Assembly: GCA_018389105.1 (NCBI GenBank)
Contig: JACATO010002140.1
Span: 229,501-293,500 of the forward strand
From: Nautilus pompilius
Taxonomy: Eukaryota; Mollusca; Cephalopoda; Nautilida; Nautilidae
Direction of reading: 5' to 3'
DNA: 64,000 nt
This document shows, piece after piece, positions 25,784 to 38,047 of this stretch; the stretch's first letter is position 1, and every line of letters begins with the position of its first letter. Both the position numbers and the translations under genes were made by a program. The notes beneath the pieces were generated by a model. It was not told the DNA's origin. It did no database searches and saw only the letters and a list, made by a program, of their open reading frames with translations.

Positions 25784-27804
25784 AGGACCAAGTGTGAAGG
25801 GGTTTTAAAAGAAGGATCAACTGGTCCGTAAGCGGCAGTGCCAACATGAAATGCCCACATAAGGTAAGAGGAATGGTTGTAAGAAACTTGGATGTTACTG
25901 CGTTCGAGGTCATTCTCTTGACACTAGAAACATGGATCCCCGACTTTCCGAGGAAAGCGCAGTGAACGGACAGATCCAACGCTGACGTCAGCTACAGATT
26001 CGTTCCGAACAGTAACGGCACGAGGTAATCAGGTAGCTGTTTTTTCCAAGCCCCCCAGACCAACACGGTAGAAGTAGGAAACGCAGGTGTAGCGATGAAC
26101 TCACTTCAGCTTGCAGATCCCTTAGAACCCCAAAAGAATCTTCTGTCGGCCGTGTCTTCTGGTAAACTGTTTCAAATATCTTTAAAAGATTGGTTATTTC
26201 TGTTGTCTAGAGAGTTTTCACTAACTTTGTTTTAGTGAAATAGTTTCATTGCCATCCACGAACACGTAGACAGCTTGGTTACAGAGGATGCTAAACCAAA
26301 CCGTTAAAACCACCATCATCAGCAGTGATAACACCGCAAACATCTATAACGAACGACGAATACGATAAGCATCATGCGTTCATCGTTTCCATAAATCTAT
26401 TGTATGTATCTGCTCAACTGTTCCTAATCCGACAGTACAGTGTGACGTACGTACACGATCTGAGACGATCGGTTCGGAGATTAAATTGACGTAATTTTAT
26501 GTTAAAACGATGGAGGAAAACGAGCGGAATCTCTTAATTCCGTCAGTAGATATCGTTTTACAATAAAAAAAATTTCTGAAAATAATTAACGGATTAAGAC
26601 TGCCCTTTAAGACGACGTAGACAGAAGGTTTGTCTTACCCCTGGTAATGTCACCGAAAAGGGGTTTTCTAAGATCTTACACAATTCGAGGAATTCTGTTT
26701 TATCGAAAAGTAAAAAAAACAAACAGAAAGGTCACCGACCAAGTAAAGATAAATAAACCATTGATATTGCTATTTTCTTTCGTATAGTTTGTCTCTCACG
26801 TTTAATAAATCGTATTAACCAATACTTTCTCCTGAATGATGTAGAACCAGACATTTTGTTCGCCAGGTAAGTAATCCGAATCGTTTTCTAATGATTTTTC
26901 CTGAAAAGGGCAACGTGATGTGCATCGAAATAGCATTTCGGTTTTCTCTGCTTTCTGAAAATGAGATACGCGCTATGTGCCAGAAGCTAATGTTAAAACA
27001 GGTTTCAAGTCAGGGGAGTCTTTGAAGAAAGAGATCATTCGCTTCGCTGCATGTCCACCAAAAACATCAGACTATCCTCACAGCAGTGGGATATGCTACC
27101 ATGCCCTTTTCTCCATTTTGAGAGGTTAATTTTTCCGATGAGAGTGGGTGTACAGGGCAGTGACAGTGTACTGGTAAGGAACCATCCAGCAGTTAGATTT
27201 CCGTTAGACTGTCTGCAAGCGATGAAAAGCTGCTATCGCGTTGGGTGAGAGGAAATGGACAGTCACAGCTGGTGGTATGCGAAAGCACTATAATTTCTGC
27301 TTTATATGTTAACAGTAAGAGAAACGTATGCATGTATATACCATTGGTAGCTCTGTATAAACCGGAGCAAACATTATTTTACGGGAAAATGTTGCCCACA
27401 GCTACCATCCCCCACTGAAAATCGCAATGATAGAAAGTGGAAAAAATATTTGGGGCGTAGCAATTAATTCGGTTATGGACTGGTTATCTTTGACCGATCC
27501 ATGCAAAGATGTCTTCGCAAATCCTCTTCTCTGTACCGCGTAATACGTATTTTGAGTCAACAATGGACTTTAATTTCGCAGACGAGGATTATTGACCTCA
27601 TCTAGTGCCATCGACGCTGCTGTCTTGCGTAAGGCAGGGCTGAACCATACGGATGAACCTCTCAGATTTATCCAGTGCTTGTGTGGTTACAGAATAAGCA
27701 GGTGTTCCTTCAAACTCGGGTGACCAGTTTATTTCGTCCACCAATTTCTACAAGGGATACTACGTGTCGGCTTACTTCGGAAAAGAAATCCAGCAATAAC
27801 TCTT
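25784..27804. other. Unassigned DNA, no gene recognised
   Basis: Moderate GC in places (25800-26150). No recognisable coding domain, RNA gene or repeat. Confidence 0.45.
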
Positions 27805-27975
27805 ATTTTTATATATGGGAGGAAACCGGAAAACCCAGGAGAAATCTATGCAAACAAAAGACGAGAAAGAGCGAGATAAAGCCATGCAAAAAAGCCAAAC
27901 TAAGAAGACCGAGGATCCAACTCGAGCTGGTAGCTTTGAAAAACCAGTAGACTGACTACTGAGCCATCGGTCTTC
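27805..27975 (-). repeat. Old tRNA-SINE of a widespread metazoan type
   Basis: On the plus strand, GGGAGGAAACCGGA followed by AACCCAGGAGAAA and ATGCAAAC (about 27816-27855) resembles the conserved central domain of SINEs found across many animals. The region ends with TGACTACTGAGCCATCGG (about 27950-27968), the reverse complement of an A box of the TGGCTCAGTGGTTAG kind. GGATCCAACTCGAGC (about 27912-27926) stands where the B box should be and is diverged. The element therefore reads on the minus strand, head at the right, and is old. I recognise the type but cannot name the family securely. Confidence 0.7.
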
Positions 27976-28635
27976 GGAGTGTCTGTTTACTTATCTAATA
28001 CCTCGGTAAAAATAGATTTTACTACAAAGTTATGGCTAAATACTTAGAAACTGTTTACTTCAATACTTATCTCGTTGACATAGTTTGCACCAGTTGAAAG
28101 TATGAATGATGCATTTGTAACCCAGTGAATCAGTGAGTGAAAAATATGCAAGTATTTTCTGATATCACATTTTAAGGAATTTTATCGGTGGGCACTGAAC
28201 TGAAAAAGGCGGCACTTTTACTCACATTCAAAAAAAAATTAGAAATATATTTTTACAGATGAAAGAATGTTTCATGTATTCATCTACTGATTAATAATAT
28301 CGCATTTGTTTTTAAATAAATCTAGCAATTAGGTGCATCTAGAGATGTCCAATATTTCGAAGAAAAAAACATTTCACCCCCAAAAGTCTTGATGAGAATA
28401 AATTTATATATCAGTCTGCACGCTGTCTTCTGTCTCTGATTGAAAGAAGGTAAATGTGTAAGAAAGGCTGAGATCGTTGTTATAGTTGAATTTTCAGTTC
28501 CTTTCATACATATAAGGTTATCTACTATACGTTGTGCTAACCAGATATGATTGGCATCCATCTTTTCAGAAAGCCACGGACTTTTGCGTTTTCTTCTCGG
28601 TTATCAGTTTCTCGAACCTTTTTTTCCCCCACACA
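27976..28635. other. AT-rich DNA, no gene recognised
   Basis: No supported feature. Confidence 0.5.
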
Positions 28636-28855
28636 TTCTGGAAACCAGGCACGTGGTTAAACACCAAATCGATGACCTGGAGCTGGCGCCGTGTAAATCA
28701 TACCTGATGATGCCGTGATAATTGTTTTTCTTCGATAAAAATGGTAAGCACCGGGCTTGTCTTATTTTTTTTTTTGAAGTAGGTTAACAAACCTAATAGA
28801 TCAGCCCTCGAAATCTTCATCTCTGGGACTGTGGCAATGATGGGTTTTGAATCAA
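28636..28855 (+). repeat. Dispersed repeat R3, copy 1
   Basis: This segment matches the reverse complement of 48644-48878. Shared blocks in order are TTCTGGAAACCAG, ACACCAA followed by ACCTGG and GCCGTGTAAA, CTGATGATG, AATTGTTTTTCTT, GAAGTAGGTTA, CTCGAAATC, and CTCTGGG followed by a GTGGCAATGATGG or GTGGTGACGATGG block. I know no element with this sequence. It is a dispersed repeat of unknown class. Confidence 0.7.
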
Positions 28856-30238
28856 TAATCAATTATCGATAAGCAATGCATCAAATTTCAAAATATCTTA
28901 TCGACTGGTCACTCAAATATTTCCAAAGACTTTCATATCGTCGCGGCTTATTTCTGTTTTGGTGAATGCATTAGTAAGAACAGTTCCTAGACTGCCATGT
29001 GGCATTGCATTCCTGAAATATGCTTCTAAAACTGCTGCCAATCTGAATGCCGGATGATACGGTTAATTCTTGTAAAATCTTTTAAATTCTTTTTATTTCC
29101 ATAGCAGTGAATAAATCAAACATTTCTCCGTGATTAACAGGATCTCAGATGTGCAGATCAGAAGAGCTGCAGGATTAAACTTTGGTGTTTCGATACCTGA
29201 TCTTTGGCCAAGCATTGACAGATTAATTAATAGTCAGCAAATTCTGTCAAAAAATCGGAATGCAAAGAATAAGTTGAACCTGTCTCACAAAGGCAATCAT
29301 TGTATACATTATTCGTCCGGGTTACTAAGGGATTTGGCGTTTTCTGGATTATGCACCTTCAATATTCTAAGCAATGGTTACTTGTCACTGCCGTTTTCCC
29401 CATCACAAATCTATCTCGGCCGTAGTCTTACAGCTATATGAAGTTCAGATTTAAGTTGAGTAAATTTCAATATCTCCATTCTCTCTTTTGCCATTTGCTT
29501 TGAAATGGTTGTAATCTTTGAATATTCCCTGTATATATTCTCGATTTAAGAAGCGCTACGTTACATAGAGCTGCATGTCTTAATAAATTGACTCGTCCGT
29601 TCTTTTTTTTTTAATTTTGCAATATTCTGATCAGTTTTCCCTCTACCATCTTTCTTCTGATGCTGTAAACAAATGCGCCTCGTTATCATTTAGATCTGGT
29701 AACTCTCGCTCAGTGATTACCACATCTTGTTTTCCACACACACACAGTGGCTGTTGCACCAAAAGCTATTTGAAAGAAAGGGCATTTCACTATTTAAGAC
29801 ATCTTGCGGCAGAGTAATCAAGCCACGTGTCTCCGCGTTGTTTGTTTCAGCACGTGGCACCGTGCACCACACCCGAAAAACAGAATTAGGGTAGAAAAGT
29901 TGTAGTAAATACTCGAAAGTATTGCGTCGAAAAAACGGGGTGTACCTGTTTTAAAAATATATTTTTAGCGTGTAAAATTTAAGATGTTTCCCTTTTAATT
30001 GAACATCAGTCTATGTAACAAGGTAACTAACCCCCAGTTTCAACTCACAACTGTAAAAACGGAAATTCTGTTTGAAAACAGATGAACGAGGCTCTTCAAC
30101 GAAGTGCGAAATAATGATATAGAATAATAGCTGACATACAGTTTTCCAGCGTAGTAACGGGTGGCCATGGAAGGAGACTGTTAGTGGTGTCGCTTCATAA
30201 ACGATATAATTTTGGCAACTGCCGACGGAATTGGCAAA
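28856..30238. other. AT-rich DNA, no gene recognised
   Basis: Includes a 103-codon plus-strand frame (29130-29441) without recognisable domain. GCCACGTG at 29822-29829 and CACGTGGC at about 29851-29858 form a small inverted pair holding two CACGTG E-box sites. No gene could be supported. Confidence 0.45.
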
Positions 30239-30263
30239 ATTATTATTATTATTATTATTATTA

Positions 30264-30340
<77 letters not shown>
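30239..30340. repeat. ATT trinucleotide microsatellite
   Basis: About 33 copies of ATT with a single GTT interruption near 30266. Its translations (poly-Asn on the minus strand, poly-Tyr on the plus strand) are not genes. Confidence 0.97.
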
Positions 30341-33300
30341 GAGCAATTTACCGAAGGGAAATTATAAAATTACAACTGAAGAATTTTTAGTTTGGGGTAT
30401 TTATCTCCCCTCCCCAAACCAATTTATAAGTTATAAAATTCCATGGATCATCTCCCTATACTTGGCAAAAACGGGAGATAACTCCAAATTTTAAAAAGAA
30501 AACGTTTGCAAACAATGATTCCAAAAATGTTGCCACGACTGCCATTCATTTGCTCTCATGCGCAAATAATCATTAATGCAGGAAGATTCACGAAGTGCAT
30601 CTAATTTATTTTTAATGCATTCTGCGAAAAAAAATTTCACACTGGACGAACATTTTTCTGTACATCATCTTTAATGGCTGACGTACAAAAGATCATCGTC
30701 ACATGATATTTACGGGACATAAACAGGGAAAGATCGTAAATGTCATGCGATGGTGGCATTTGGTTTTTTATGTCAGTCAATGAAGATGAACTGTCATCGT
30801 GACTCTCAGAAATCTTGATGATAAAATAAAGGGTATAATAGTGCGTACGTAATAAGGCGTTAGATGAAAATGCTAAGCAATAAGAAGAAATCGCTCAATC
30901 GATAATAATAAATGCCAAACTTACTTGAATAAAAAGTACGTTAAAGAAAGAAAACACCACATTTGCATATCGTTTAATTTACATAAAATTTGTTGCATTT
31001 TAAAATCTGATGCCATGTAAAGAACACGTAAGGAAATTCTTTTTAGTTCTCCATAGAATTTGGCATAACTTCACTAAAGACGATACATGGCTCATTGTAT
31101 TCGGTAGATACAACTACTTCTTTACTTGTTACTTAATAAGCGCCCAAAATCACCGAAAACTGAAATGTATAGGGAATCAATGATGGCACCAAAGGAGCCG
31201 ACATTAATACTTAAATAAATTAATTGGTAATATAGTTACTGCCATAAAAACAAAACTTTACCTATATGGCGAATAATTTTATTCATTATTTCGTTTTGAT
31301 GTAGATTTCAGAATGGTCGACAAACCGATGGTGTGCGTATACCATCTCTCTCTCTCTCTCTCTCTTTGTTTTTAAAGCGTAAGTCAGAACTTCAAAAATT
31401 CCCACGTCGTGACAGTGGATAGTTTCACTTTCGGTTGCCCACCTGAGGAAAGTCGAGAGGATCTATCGTCATCGCGTACTGCCTCCGCACACAGGTAATT
31501 AGCGTTATAAACCGATTACTCTTTATGATATTAAACCGTGCATTGCTTATCAATTCGGAAAATGTCCGTTTAACTTATTAATGGTGGAGAAAGGATGTTA
31601 AGAGATCGATCATCTTTTATGATCGGCGCTAATTGCCGAAGTTGTGTGATTGCTTTTTTTTTTTAAAAAAAGAAATATATACTGCTCAGTTTTCTTTATT
31701 TCCTGTTCATTATAGCGTTTATTTTCCTTCTGCTTTTGTTCGCAGAATATTTTTTTGCGATATAGGCTATTTCTAAACATCACAATGCTTTTGATGTTAT
31801 GATCATAACTTCCTTCACAACATAAACATATTCTGCTGGACATTTAATATTAGCGATTTCCATAACTTGACATTTTTCTTTTTTGGTACAATAAAAATTA
31901 ATTATTTATTGATTATTCTTTTCTTTTGTACGTCTCTTCCAAACTCTGATTTACCGTTTGCAGACTGGCTACCCGGTGAGCAGCATGTTTACCTGTCTCT
32001 AGAGCAACACAATCAAGCATCTTAATCTCGTCGGTCTACCGCAACGTACTGCAACAGGAATTATTGTGAGCAATCGATCTTTGAGCGTCTTGCATGAAAT
32101 TGCTCTGTTTGTACATATTATTAAATAACCCGATACGACCTTAGAAAACAAATTTGGAACACTTTCTGGCTTACCGAAGGATATTACCAATAAAAGTAGA
32201 TGAAAAGATATAAATCACTTTTTTTTTTAAAGAAATACTTGTGCTAAATATGGTGCAGTAATGCCATCTGTGTTTCTTCATTTTAAAAATTAAATGCCGA
32301 CTTTATCTGTCTCTTGTAGAAGAATCAATATCTGTCAATAGCCAACAATTAAAAGCGATTAATAGCTTACGAAAACTTTTATTTCAAGCATATTTAGTAA
32401 GTTTATACTTCTGGTACCTTTCAAAATGTATATATGACGCCGTAGCTCACTGACCAGGTTATTGGCCGCCATTGTTGTTTAATACCTTATGGCGGTTAGT
32501 TCTGCACCATAGTTATGCATTGTGCAGTAGAGCTTTAAATAGTTTGCATCGAAGCCGGATTACAAATTTCCGTAATGTATTCAAACAGACGGCACCTGGG
32601 TGCTACTTTATATAACTAACACAGCATACGCCAGACACTTTTGTCTGCAGCTTTTAAGGGGCAAACTACCCAAAAATTTAGTCCTTTTGTTAAATAAGAA
32701 AAATAAACATGTTTCTCTACATTTCTGTAGATACTAATGGAAATCCAATACCATTAATGCCATTGTTTTGTTTTTGTTTAGCAAAATATCAGTTTGTAAC
32801 TTCTTTCCTTCCACGCCAAGAAAAAAGGAAAGATATAGGCTAAATATAGGTAAAAGAAAAAGTCATGAGAGATGATGGTGAGAAGAAATGTTAGCCCTAA
32901 TAACCATGGGAGTTAGCACAAGAATATAATGTCTCACACGGAACCAACTTTCGTGCATGCAACAAAACGATTTTATTAGAGGGAGTATCCGCTTGAACAC
33001 TTCTGACTCTTTGGCGTAAAAAAAACCGAAATATCCAGCTGCATCCCACGCGAACGGGCTGGTACAGAAGAGCCTTGAAAAGTCCAGACACCAAAAACTG
33101 ATCTATCGGAAAGTCGACATGCGAACAGTTGGGCAAACAGCAGATTCTACATCTGCACTAATCGGCCGATTCCGGTTAACAAAACGGGTGTGATAATTAT
33201 TTAAATTGCTACCATTTCTCTCTACCCTTTACCTTTCGCTGTTTAAACTTCTGAAGCGTAAATGACAAGCGACTCTTTTGCATTTAAGAAAATAAACAAG

Positions 33301-33614
33301 GTATGAGATTTTAAGAGACTTTGCTTATATTTCGAGAAATATTAATTTCTCTCTAACCCAGGAAGTCTACCAAGTAGAAGATGTAAACTGTTAAAGGTCG
33401 CTTGTAGTAGGATTGAAAATTTTATTGACTGCAATAAATAAGCAACGCTATGAGGTTTCCTACTTCGGTTTTAGAAATATTTTAAATTCCGTTGCCGTGG
33501 TGAGAGAAAACATTGTAAAAGACTATTTTGCTCCGGTTTTTTTCCTTTCAAAACTAGGTAATTTTTAAGAGTAACCGTATAAAATCCAGTGATAGATTAT
33601 AGTAATTTATGCCT
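30341..33614. other. AT-rich DNA, no gene recognised
   Basis: Contains a short CT microsatellite at 31345-31366. A weak tRNA-like phrase (GTAGCTCACTGACCAGGTTA near 32443) has no convincing B box behind it. No open frame is convincing. Confidence 0.5.
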
Positions 33615-33850
33615 AAAGGCGGAGCGGTACTCGGTAGCCATACTTGACTTCTATTGCTGAAATCACGCGTTCGTGTCCCGGTCGAGTCTCCCCCCAACTT
33701 TATTTTCTCGCTCTCCTTTCTTAGTCGAACACTCCTCGTTTTCCCCCATGTTTAATACTTAAGGGTTACAATCCATCAGGGATTTCCTTGACCTTAACTC
33801 TTCCAATCTCAAAAAGGAATCTTGACCCGTATCCATTTCTAATTTCGCAT
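33615..33850 (+). repeat. Probable degenerate tRNA-derived SINE
   Basis: GGCGGAGCGGTACTCGGTAGC (33618-33638) resembles an A-box region. About 45 bases later, GCGTTCGTGTCCCGG (about 33667-33681) resembles a B box with two changes from consensus. The spacing matches a tRNA-like head. The pyrimidine-rich downstream part could be the body. No target duplication was identified, so the right boundary is a guess. Confidence 0.55.
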
Positions 33851-34531
33851 TAAAAAGGAGGCTTCTCGTATAAAGAATGAAAAATTCATGAACTATAGTA
33901 AAGTTTAGAAAACCTTACTAAATATACGCACAGTTCACGTTCAAAATGTTTCTTTTCCCAAAATTATAATTTCTTTTTTTTAAAAAAGTGTAATTATACC
34001 ACAAATATTTCATGATTGAAGCATTTGACAAGTTTGACTTGTTTATGATTTATTAATTGCAAACTTTTCCCGGTATTAATATTCTTTAGTTACAAAGATA
34101 TTCCGAGGTGGTGGTTTATTGAACTTCACCGCTTTACCGTTCTATGGTTTCCTCACCGAAAGAGCCGTTATGGGAGCTAGTAAAGCATCCCTGTAAAGGT
34201 AAAACCATCGGCTTTATGTTAAAAATGGGTTTTTACACTATATCACACACACTCATACAAACACAATAAAAACTCCGGATTTATAAAGCATTTGTCAATG
34301 TAATAATTTTTTACCAGCACCCGATACAGACATTTACAACCGCACGTATGTGGTTAAACCTTATTGAGTCTGTTCTTAGAATTCTTTTCGCTTTTCTTTG
34401 AGAACCCGTCTGAACGGCGAGGTCTTGGGGATATGAGCCGGAAGGGAAAAAACAAAATGATTGATGGATTACCGTACAAAACGTAACAGATAAATGAGTT
34501 ATTTTTATAAGAAAAATACAAACATCAATAT
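33851..34531. other. AT-rich DNA, no gene recognised
   Basis: No supported feature. Confidence 0.5.
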
Positions 34532-35729
34532 AGATTATTGGAAATAATTATGAAAGGCACTATGTAGTGTCTACACAAAGTATAGTTAGAGATGATATAC
34601 AAAAAACAAAATGAATATGTATGATAGATAAATATCTAGCATGTCAACCGTTTGATTTTATAGAACATGACATCTTACTTTCGTGCTCCATACGGGTTAT
34701 CAGTGGATGACTGTAGAATGTTATTCCAAATATTCTGTAACACTTCCACAATTCATCCAAGGCGTTTGCTTGCCGTTTGACTTTTCCAGCAGCCATATTA
34801 ACCCCATAGAGCCTCATTGTTGGTAGTACCAGAACTGTCTGCAGGCCAATGCATCTTTGTGTGTGTTTCATCATTCTCTTTACATTCCCGATAATCTTTG
34901 ACTACATTGGATGTTTGCTTGGAGCACTGTCATGCTGGAAGATAAATTCCCGATCAATGAGTGTTTTTCTAAAAGAATAGCGTGATAGATGATAACCTCC
35001 CTCTCCCTGTTAGCAGTCATTATAACTCCGGAGTTTTATGAAAATTTCTAAAATCCTTGGCTGAAATGCAGCTACATACTTGTATTGATTCACCATCATG
35101 CTTTATTGTAGCTATTGTACACTGACTGTTATTATAATGCTCCCGGTTCTGCCTTCGAGCAAATACGTTTTATTTCTGCTGCTCATTTTGGCCTTGCTCC
35201 TACGTTGGCTCTTCCAACTAAAGTTTAAGTGTGTCTTACAGTTCTCGGGGAAATGTTAATACCTATAGTTGCAGCTAGGTCATCCTCAAGATCTTTATTG
35301 GCTCATCATTCATCACATAGGGAAAACACCTTGATGTAGTTAACATCACTTTTTAAAGAGTTAGTGGTTTTCTTCGTCGATCGCGTCTATTGTCAGCAGT
35401 ACCAGTTTAGCGTATCCTCCCTATTGTCTTGCATACAGCATCTTCTGAAAAATTAAGTCGGGGTGCAATCTACCCGCATGGAGCAGCCTTCACCAGCAAA
35501 GACGCTGATCTCTGCACACGATTGTCACGTGATGCTTCCATCCCAGGAGCCATAGCAGTCACCACACATTCCCCAATCATATTTCTGTTTATACTTTTAT
35601 AGTCCTTATGCAGGAGTGGCACTTTCTTATTGCTTGAATGACAACCACTCACCGAGTATTATATTAGCACGTGACGATACTCGCGCTTTATATTAATTTT
35701 TTCTGTTTCTATAATTATTTCCAATACTG
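34532..35729 (-). mobile_element. Tc1-type element family T, copy 2
   Basis: An element of about 1.2 kb, bounded by ATTATTGGAAATAATTATG at the left (about 34535) and the reverse complement of CAGTATTGGAAATAATTATA at the right (ending 35729, followed by TA). The minus-strand coding landmarks run from right to left. LNFSEDAVCKTIGRIR, then TGTADNRRDRRRKPL, form the N-terminal helix-turn-helix and basic arm (about 35460-35365). FIFQHDSAPS carries the second catalytic Asp (codon at 34929-34931). VKRQANALDELWK lies near 34745-34785. Frameshifts and stops split the gene. The longest unbroken piece is 76 codons at 34644-34874. It is inactive. Confidence 0.82.
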
Positions 35730-37568
35730 TAAATCATCCACTGATTAAATACGTGTTTTATTTAAAATAGTCAAAAGATGCGAAGAAAGTAGTCGATTTA
35801 TCATCCTGTAATAGGAATGAGGAGAATCATCAAGAAATTAATAAAGACAATGATACAATGTGTCAAAGATGACGAATTGGTCAAAACGCTATTATCAGCA
35901 AGGTATCGCGAGTAAGTTATAGCAAGATGTGAGATAGTCAGCAGCTGATAAATCCCATTTACAAGAATTTTGTCCAGCGTTTCTCTGAATCTATTCCATT
36001 GCAAGTTGCGTATTTTGTACCACCATCGTTTCATTTAAAGAACGAAGACTTTAATTTCATATTTCTGACCGTCACTTTTCAGTTATGCAAAAATAAAGCG
36101 AATGCGACAGAATCAATGCGGTGGAACTCTGTCAAACTTGAATTCATTTTTTTAATTGACTCGGTGCAAAAACACATATTTAATTATTGTATATATCATG
36201 GTAAGATTTAAAAACCTTGCACGGCAAACAGTCACGCGCGAATAAGTCAACTTTGCCACCTGTGACGTCATTGTTTTGTTTTACAAGAATTTCCTGCAAA
36301 TGAATGTACTTAACACTGCGGTCATTTTCCTAACCATGATTTGTTCGGTGTAAGTTTTATCAAGATATTAACCCTTTAAATCCACCACATCAAAGCACAT
36401 TCCGAATAAATTCCAAATTTTTTTTCTTTTATACCAAAATTTCATCAAAAATAAAACAATCACCATCAGACTTTTATTTACTTCCCTTTGTATCCGCATT
36501 TTTAACGTTAGATTTTTATTGCAGTAAATTATCCTTGAACATTTTTCGTCTTTTTTTCTCTAATTGCCCTTTATTAACGTTGGATAACTACAAGGATCTT
36601 TTTCTCGGACCTGGTTGTTACCTAAGCTGCTGCTTATTCACAAAATTGCTTATTTTCTGTGGATAATTTGTGTCATCCTACGAGGTATCTACGTCAAATT
36701 TAAAATCCTAGACAGACCAGTGAAAAAACGTCGCTGGTAGGAACGGAGTCGATCAATATTCCGCATACTGAAGAAAGTGAAGATGAAAATGAGAAATGTA
36801 GGGTGAGCTATTTCGGGGCTTAAGGGGGAAATTAATAATTTTCAGTTAAAAAGAAGTAATATATAAATGGCAAGTTTCTAAAGTATTTTCTACTGATTAA
36901 CAATTTCAGATGAAAGACATCTTTGATAAATTTTTCGTATTTTTTTTCCCCAAAATTTAGTGTCTATCATTCTGAATCGGATTTAATGTTGTCTTTCTTG
37001 TCACAGCCGACGATCGTTATTCAGACTGGAATGTGTACTTCTTAAAAACAAATCCCTTCAAGCAGTTTACAACGAAGATGTATAGATTCTTATTAGGATT
37101 TAAATACTTCACACGTAAACGTAGTTTAAAATGCTAGCGGAGACATATCTCCTCAACGTGTCCTACAAGCATTAGAAAGACTTTCGTATTTACCTACGCT
37201 CATTGTCATTAAGGAAGTTTCTAGAAGGCAGAGTTGGATATTTTTAGTTGGGAAACTGCGGGATTTATTGTTGATAGTTTTTGATGACTGAGACAAATAC
37301 CTGATCTTAACATAGCCAGAATGTTTGAAGTTACGCCTCGGGTGTGATAGAGAGGCGTCTTGATGTAGATCATCGAGTGAAGATATCTGTTGGTGTTGGT
37401 TTCTTCTTTTACATAGAACGACCAAGTACTGATACTGACAACTTCATCGCCATACCTACCACCTTGATGAAAACACTTTAGAAAGATGAGAAATTAAAAG
37501 GTGATGTATTCTCGAAACCGAAACCTATATATATATGAAGTTATAATTACGCGTTATTAACAGCAGAG
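35730..37568. other. AT-rich DNA, no gene recognised
   Basis: Short open frames only (up to 90 codons on the minus strand at 37153-37425) with no recognisable domain. Confidence 0.5.
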
Positions 37569-38047
37569 ATACTTTGACCATAATTCTGCAAAGTATTTCC
37601 GGTATTAACCAGATCTTAGGAGCGAGTTAGCCAGGATTTATCATCACAGTAGCGAAGAAATCTTTCGTCCCGGATAAGTGCTCGCCCTTTGTGGGCGTGG
37701 TCACTTTGGTTTCTGGCCTGGAGAGCGGAGTCCGGTACTCCGTGATGACGCACCAAGGATGGAAAGACCTCCGCTCGAAAGGGTGGAGGCGAGGGAAGCG
37801 ATCACTCGGCGGAAGATTTTCTGCCTGGGGTGTCGCCCAACCTTACGGAAGTCAGGGCTTTCGGCTCCTGGAACGGGTTTTTGAAGCCCATGTTCCAAAA
37901 GTGTTGGCGCAAGGCCATCATTAGGGTTACGGACCGTCATCCGTCCCACACAGGAGTCTTTGGACTTCAATAGGCTTCGGCCTAATCCCAGGAACTTTCG
38001 TTCCGCTGAGGTTTCGACCTCAATACCCACGCCCTTCTCTTCGGAGA
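37569..38047 (+). ncRNA. Chain of consecutive stem-loops, candidate structured RNA
   Basis: A GC-rich island in AT-rich DNA that folds as a string of local hairpins. Stems were traced by hand at 37569-37596 (8 bp, loop 12), 37653-37667, 37683-37697 (5 bp, all G-C), 37699-37718, 37726-37742 (6 bp), 37768-37789 (9 bp, GAAA loop), 37808-37825 (7 bp, GATT loop), 37853-37870, 37870-37896 (GGAAC/GTTCC enclosing a 6-bp inner stem), 37905-37917, 37924-37947 (5 bp plus outer GGG/CCC), 37953-37968 (6 bp, TTTG loop), 37971-37984 (5 bp, C-TTCG-G), 37991-38004 (5 bp, TTTC loop), 38007-38022 (6 bp, TTCG loop) and 38036-38047 (4 bp, C-TTCG-G). G-T pairs in several stems, and the TTCG and GAAA loops, make sense only as plus-strand RNA. 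No polymerase III boxes were found, and TTTTT runs inside argue against polymerase III. Function is unknown. Confidence 0.5.

Noticed and set aside
25362-25831. Several 65-106 codon open frames on both strands
   Set aside because: All lie across the GC-rich SINE at 25.4 kb, which has a B box, a CAA tail and a target duplication.
30011-30390. Poly-Asn and poly-Tyr open frames
   Set aside because: Translation of the ATT microsatellite.
32443-32520. tRNA-like A box, GTAGCTCACTGACCAGGTTA
   Set aside because: No B box at the required distance.
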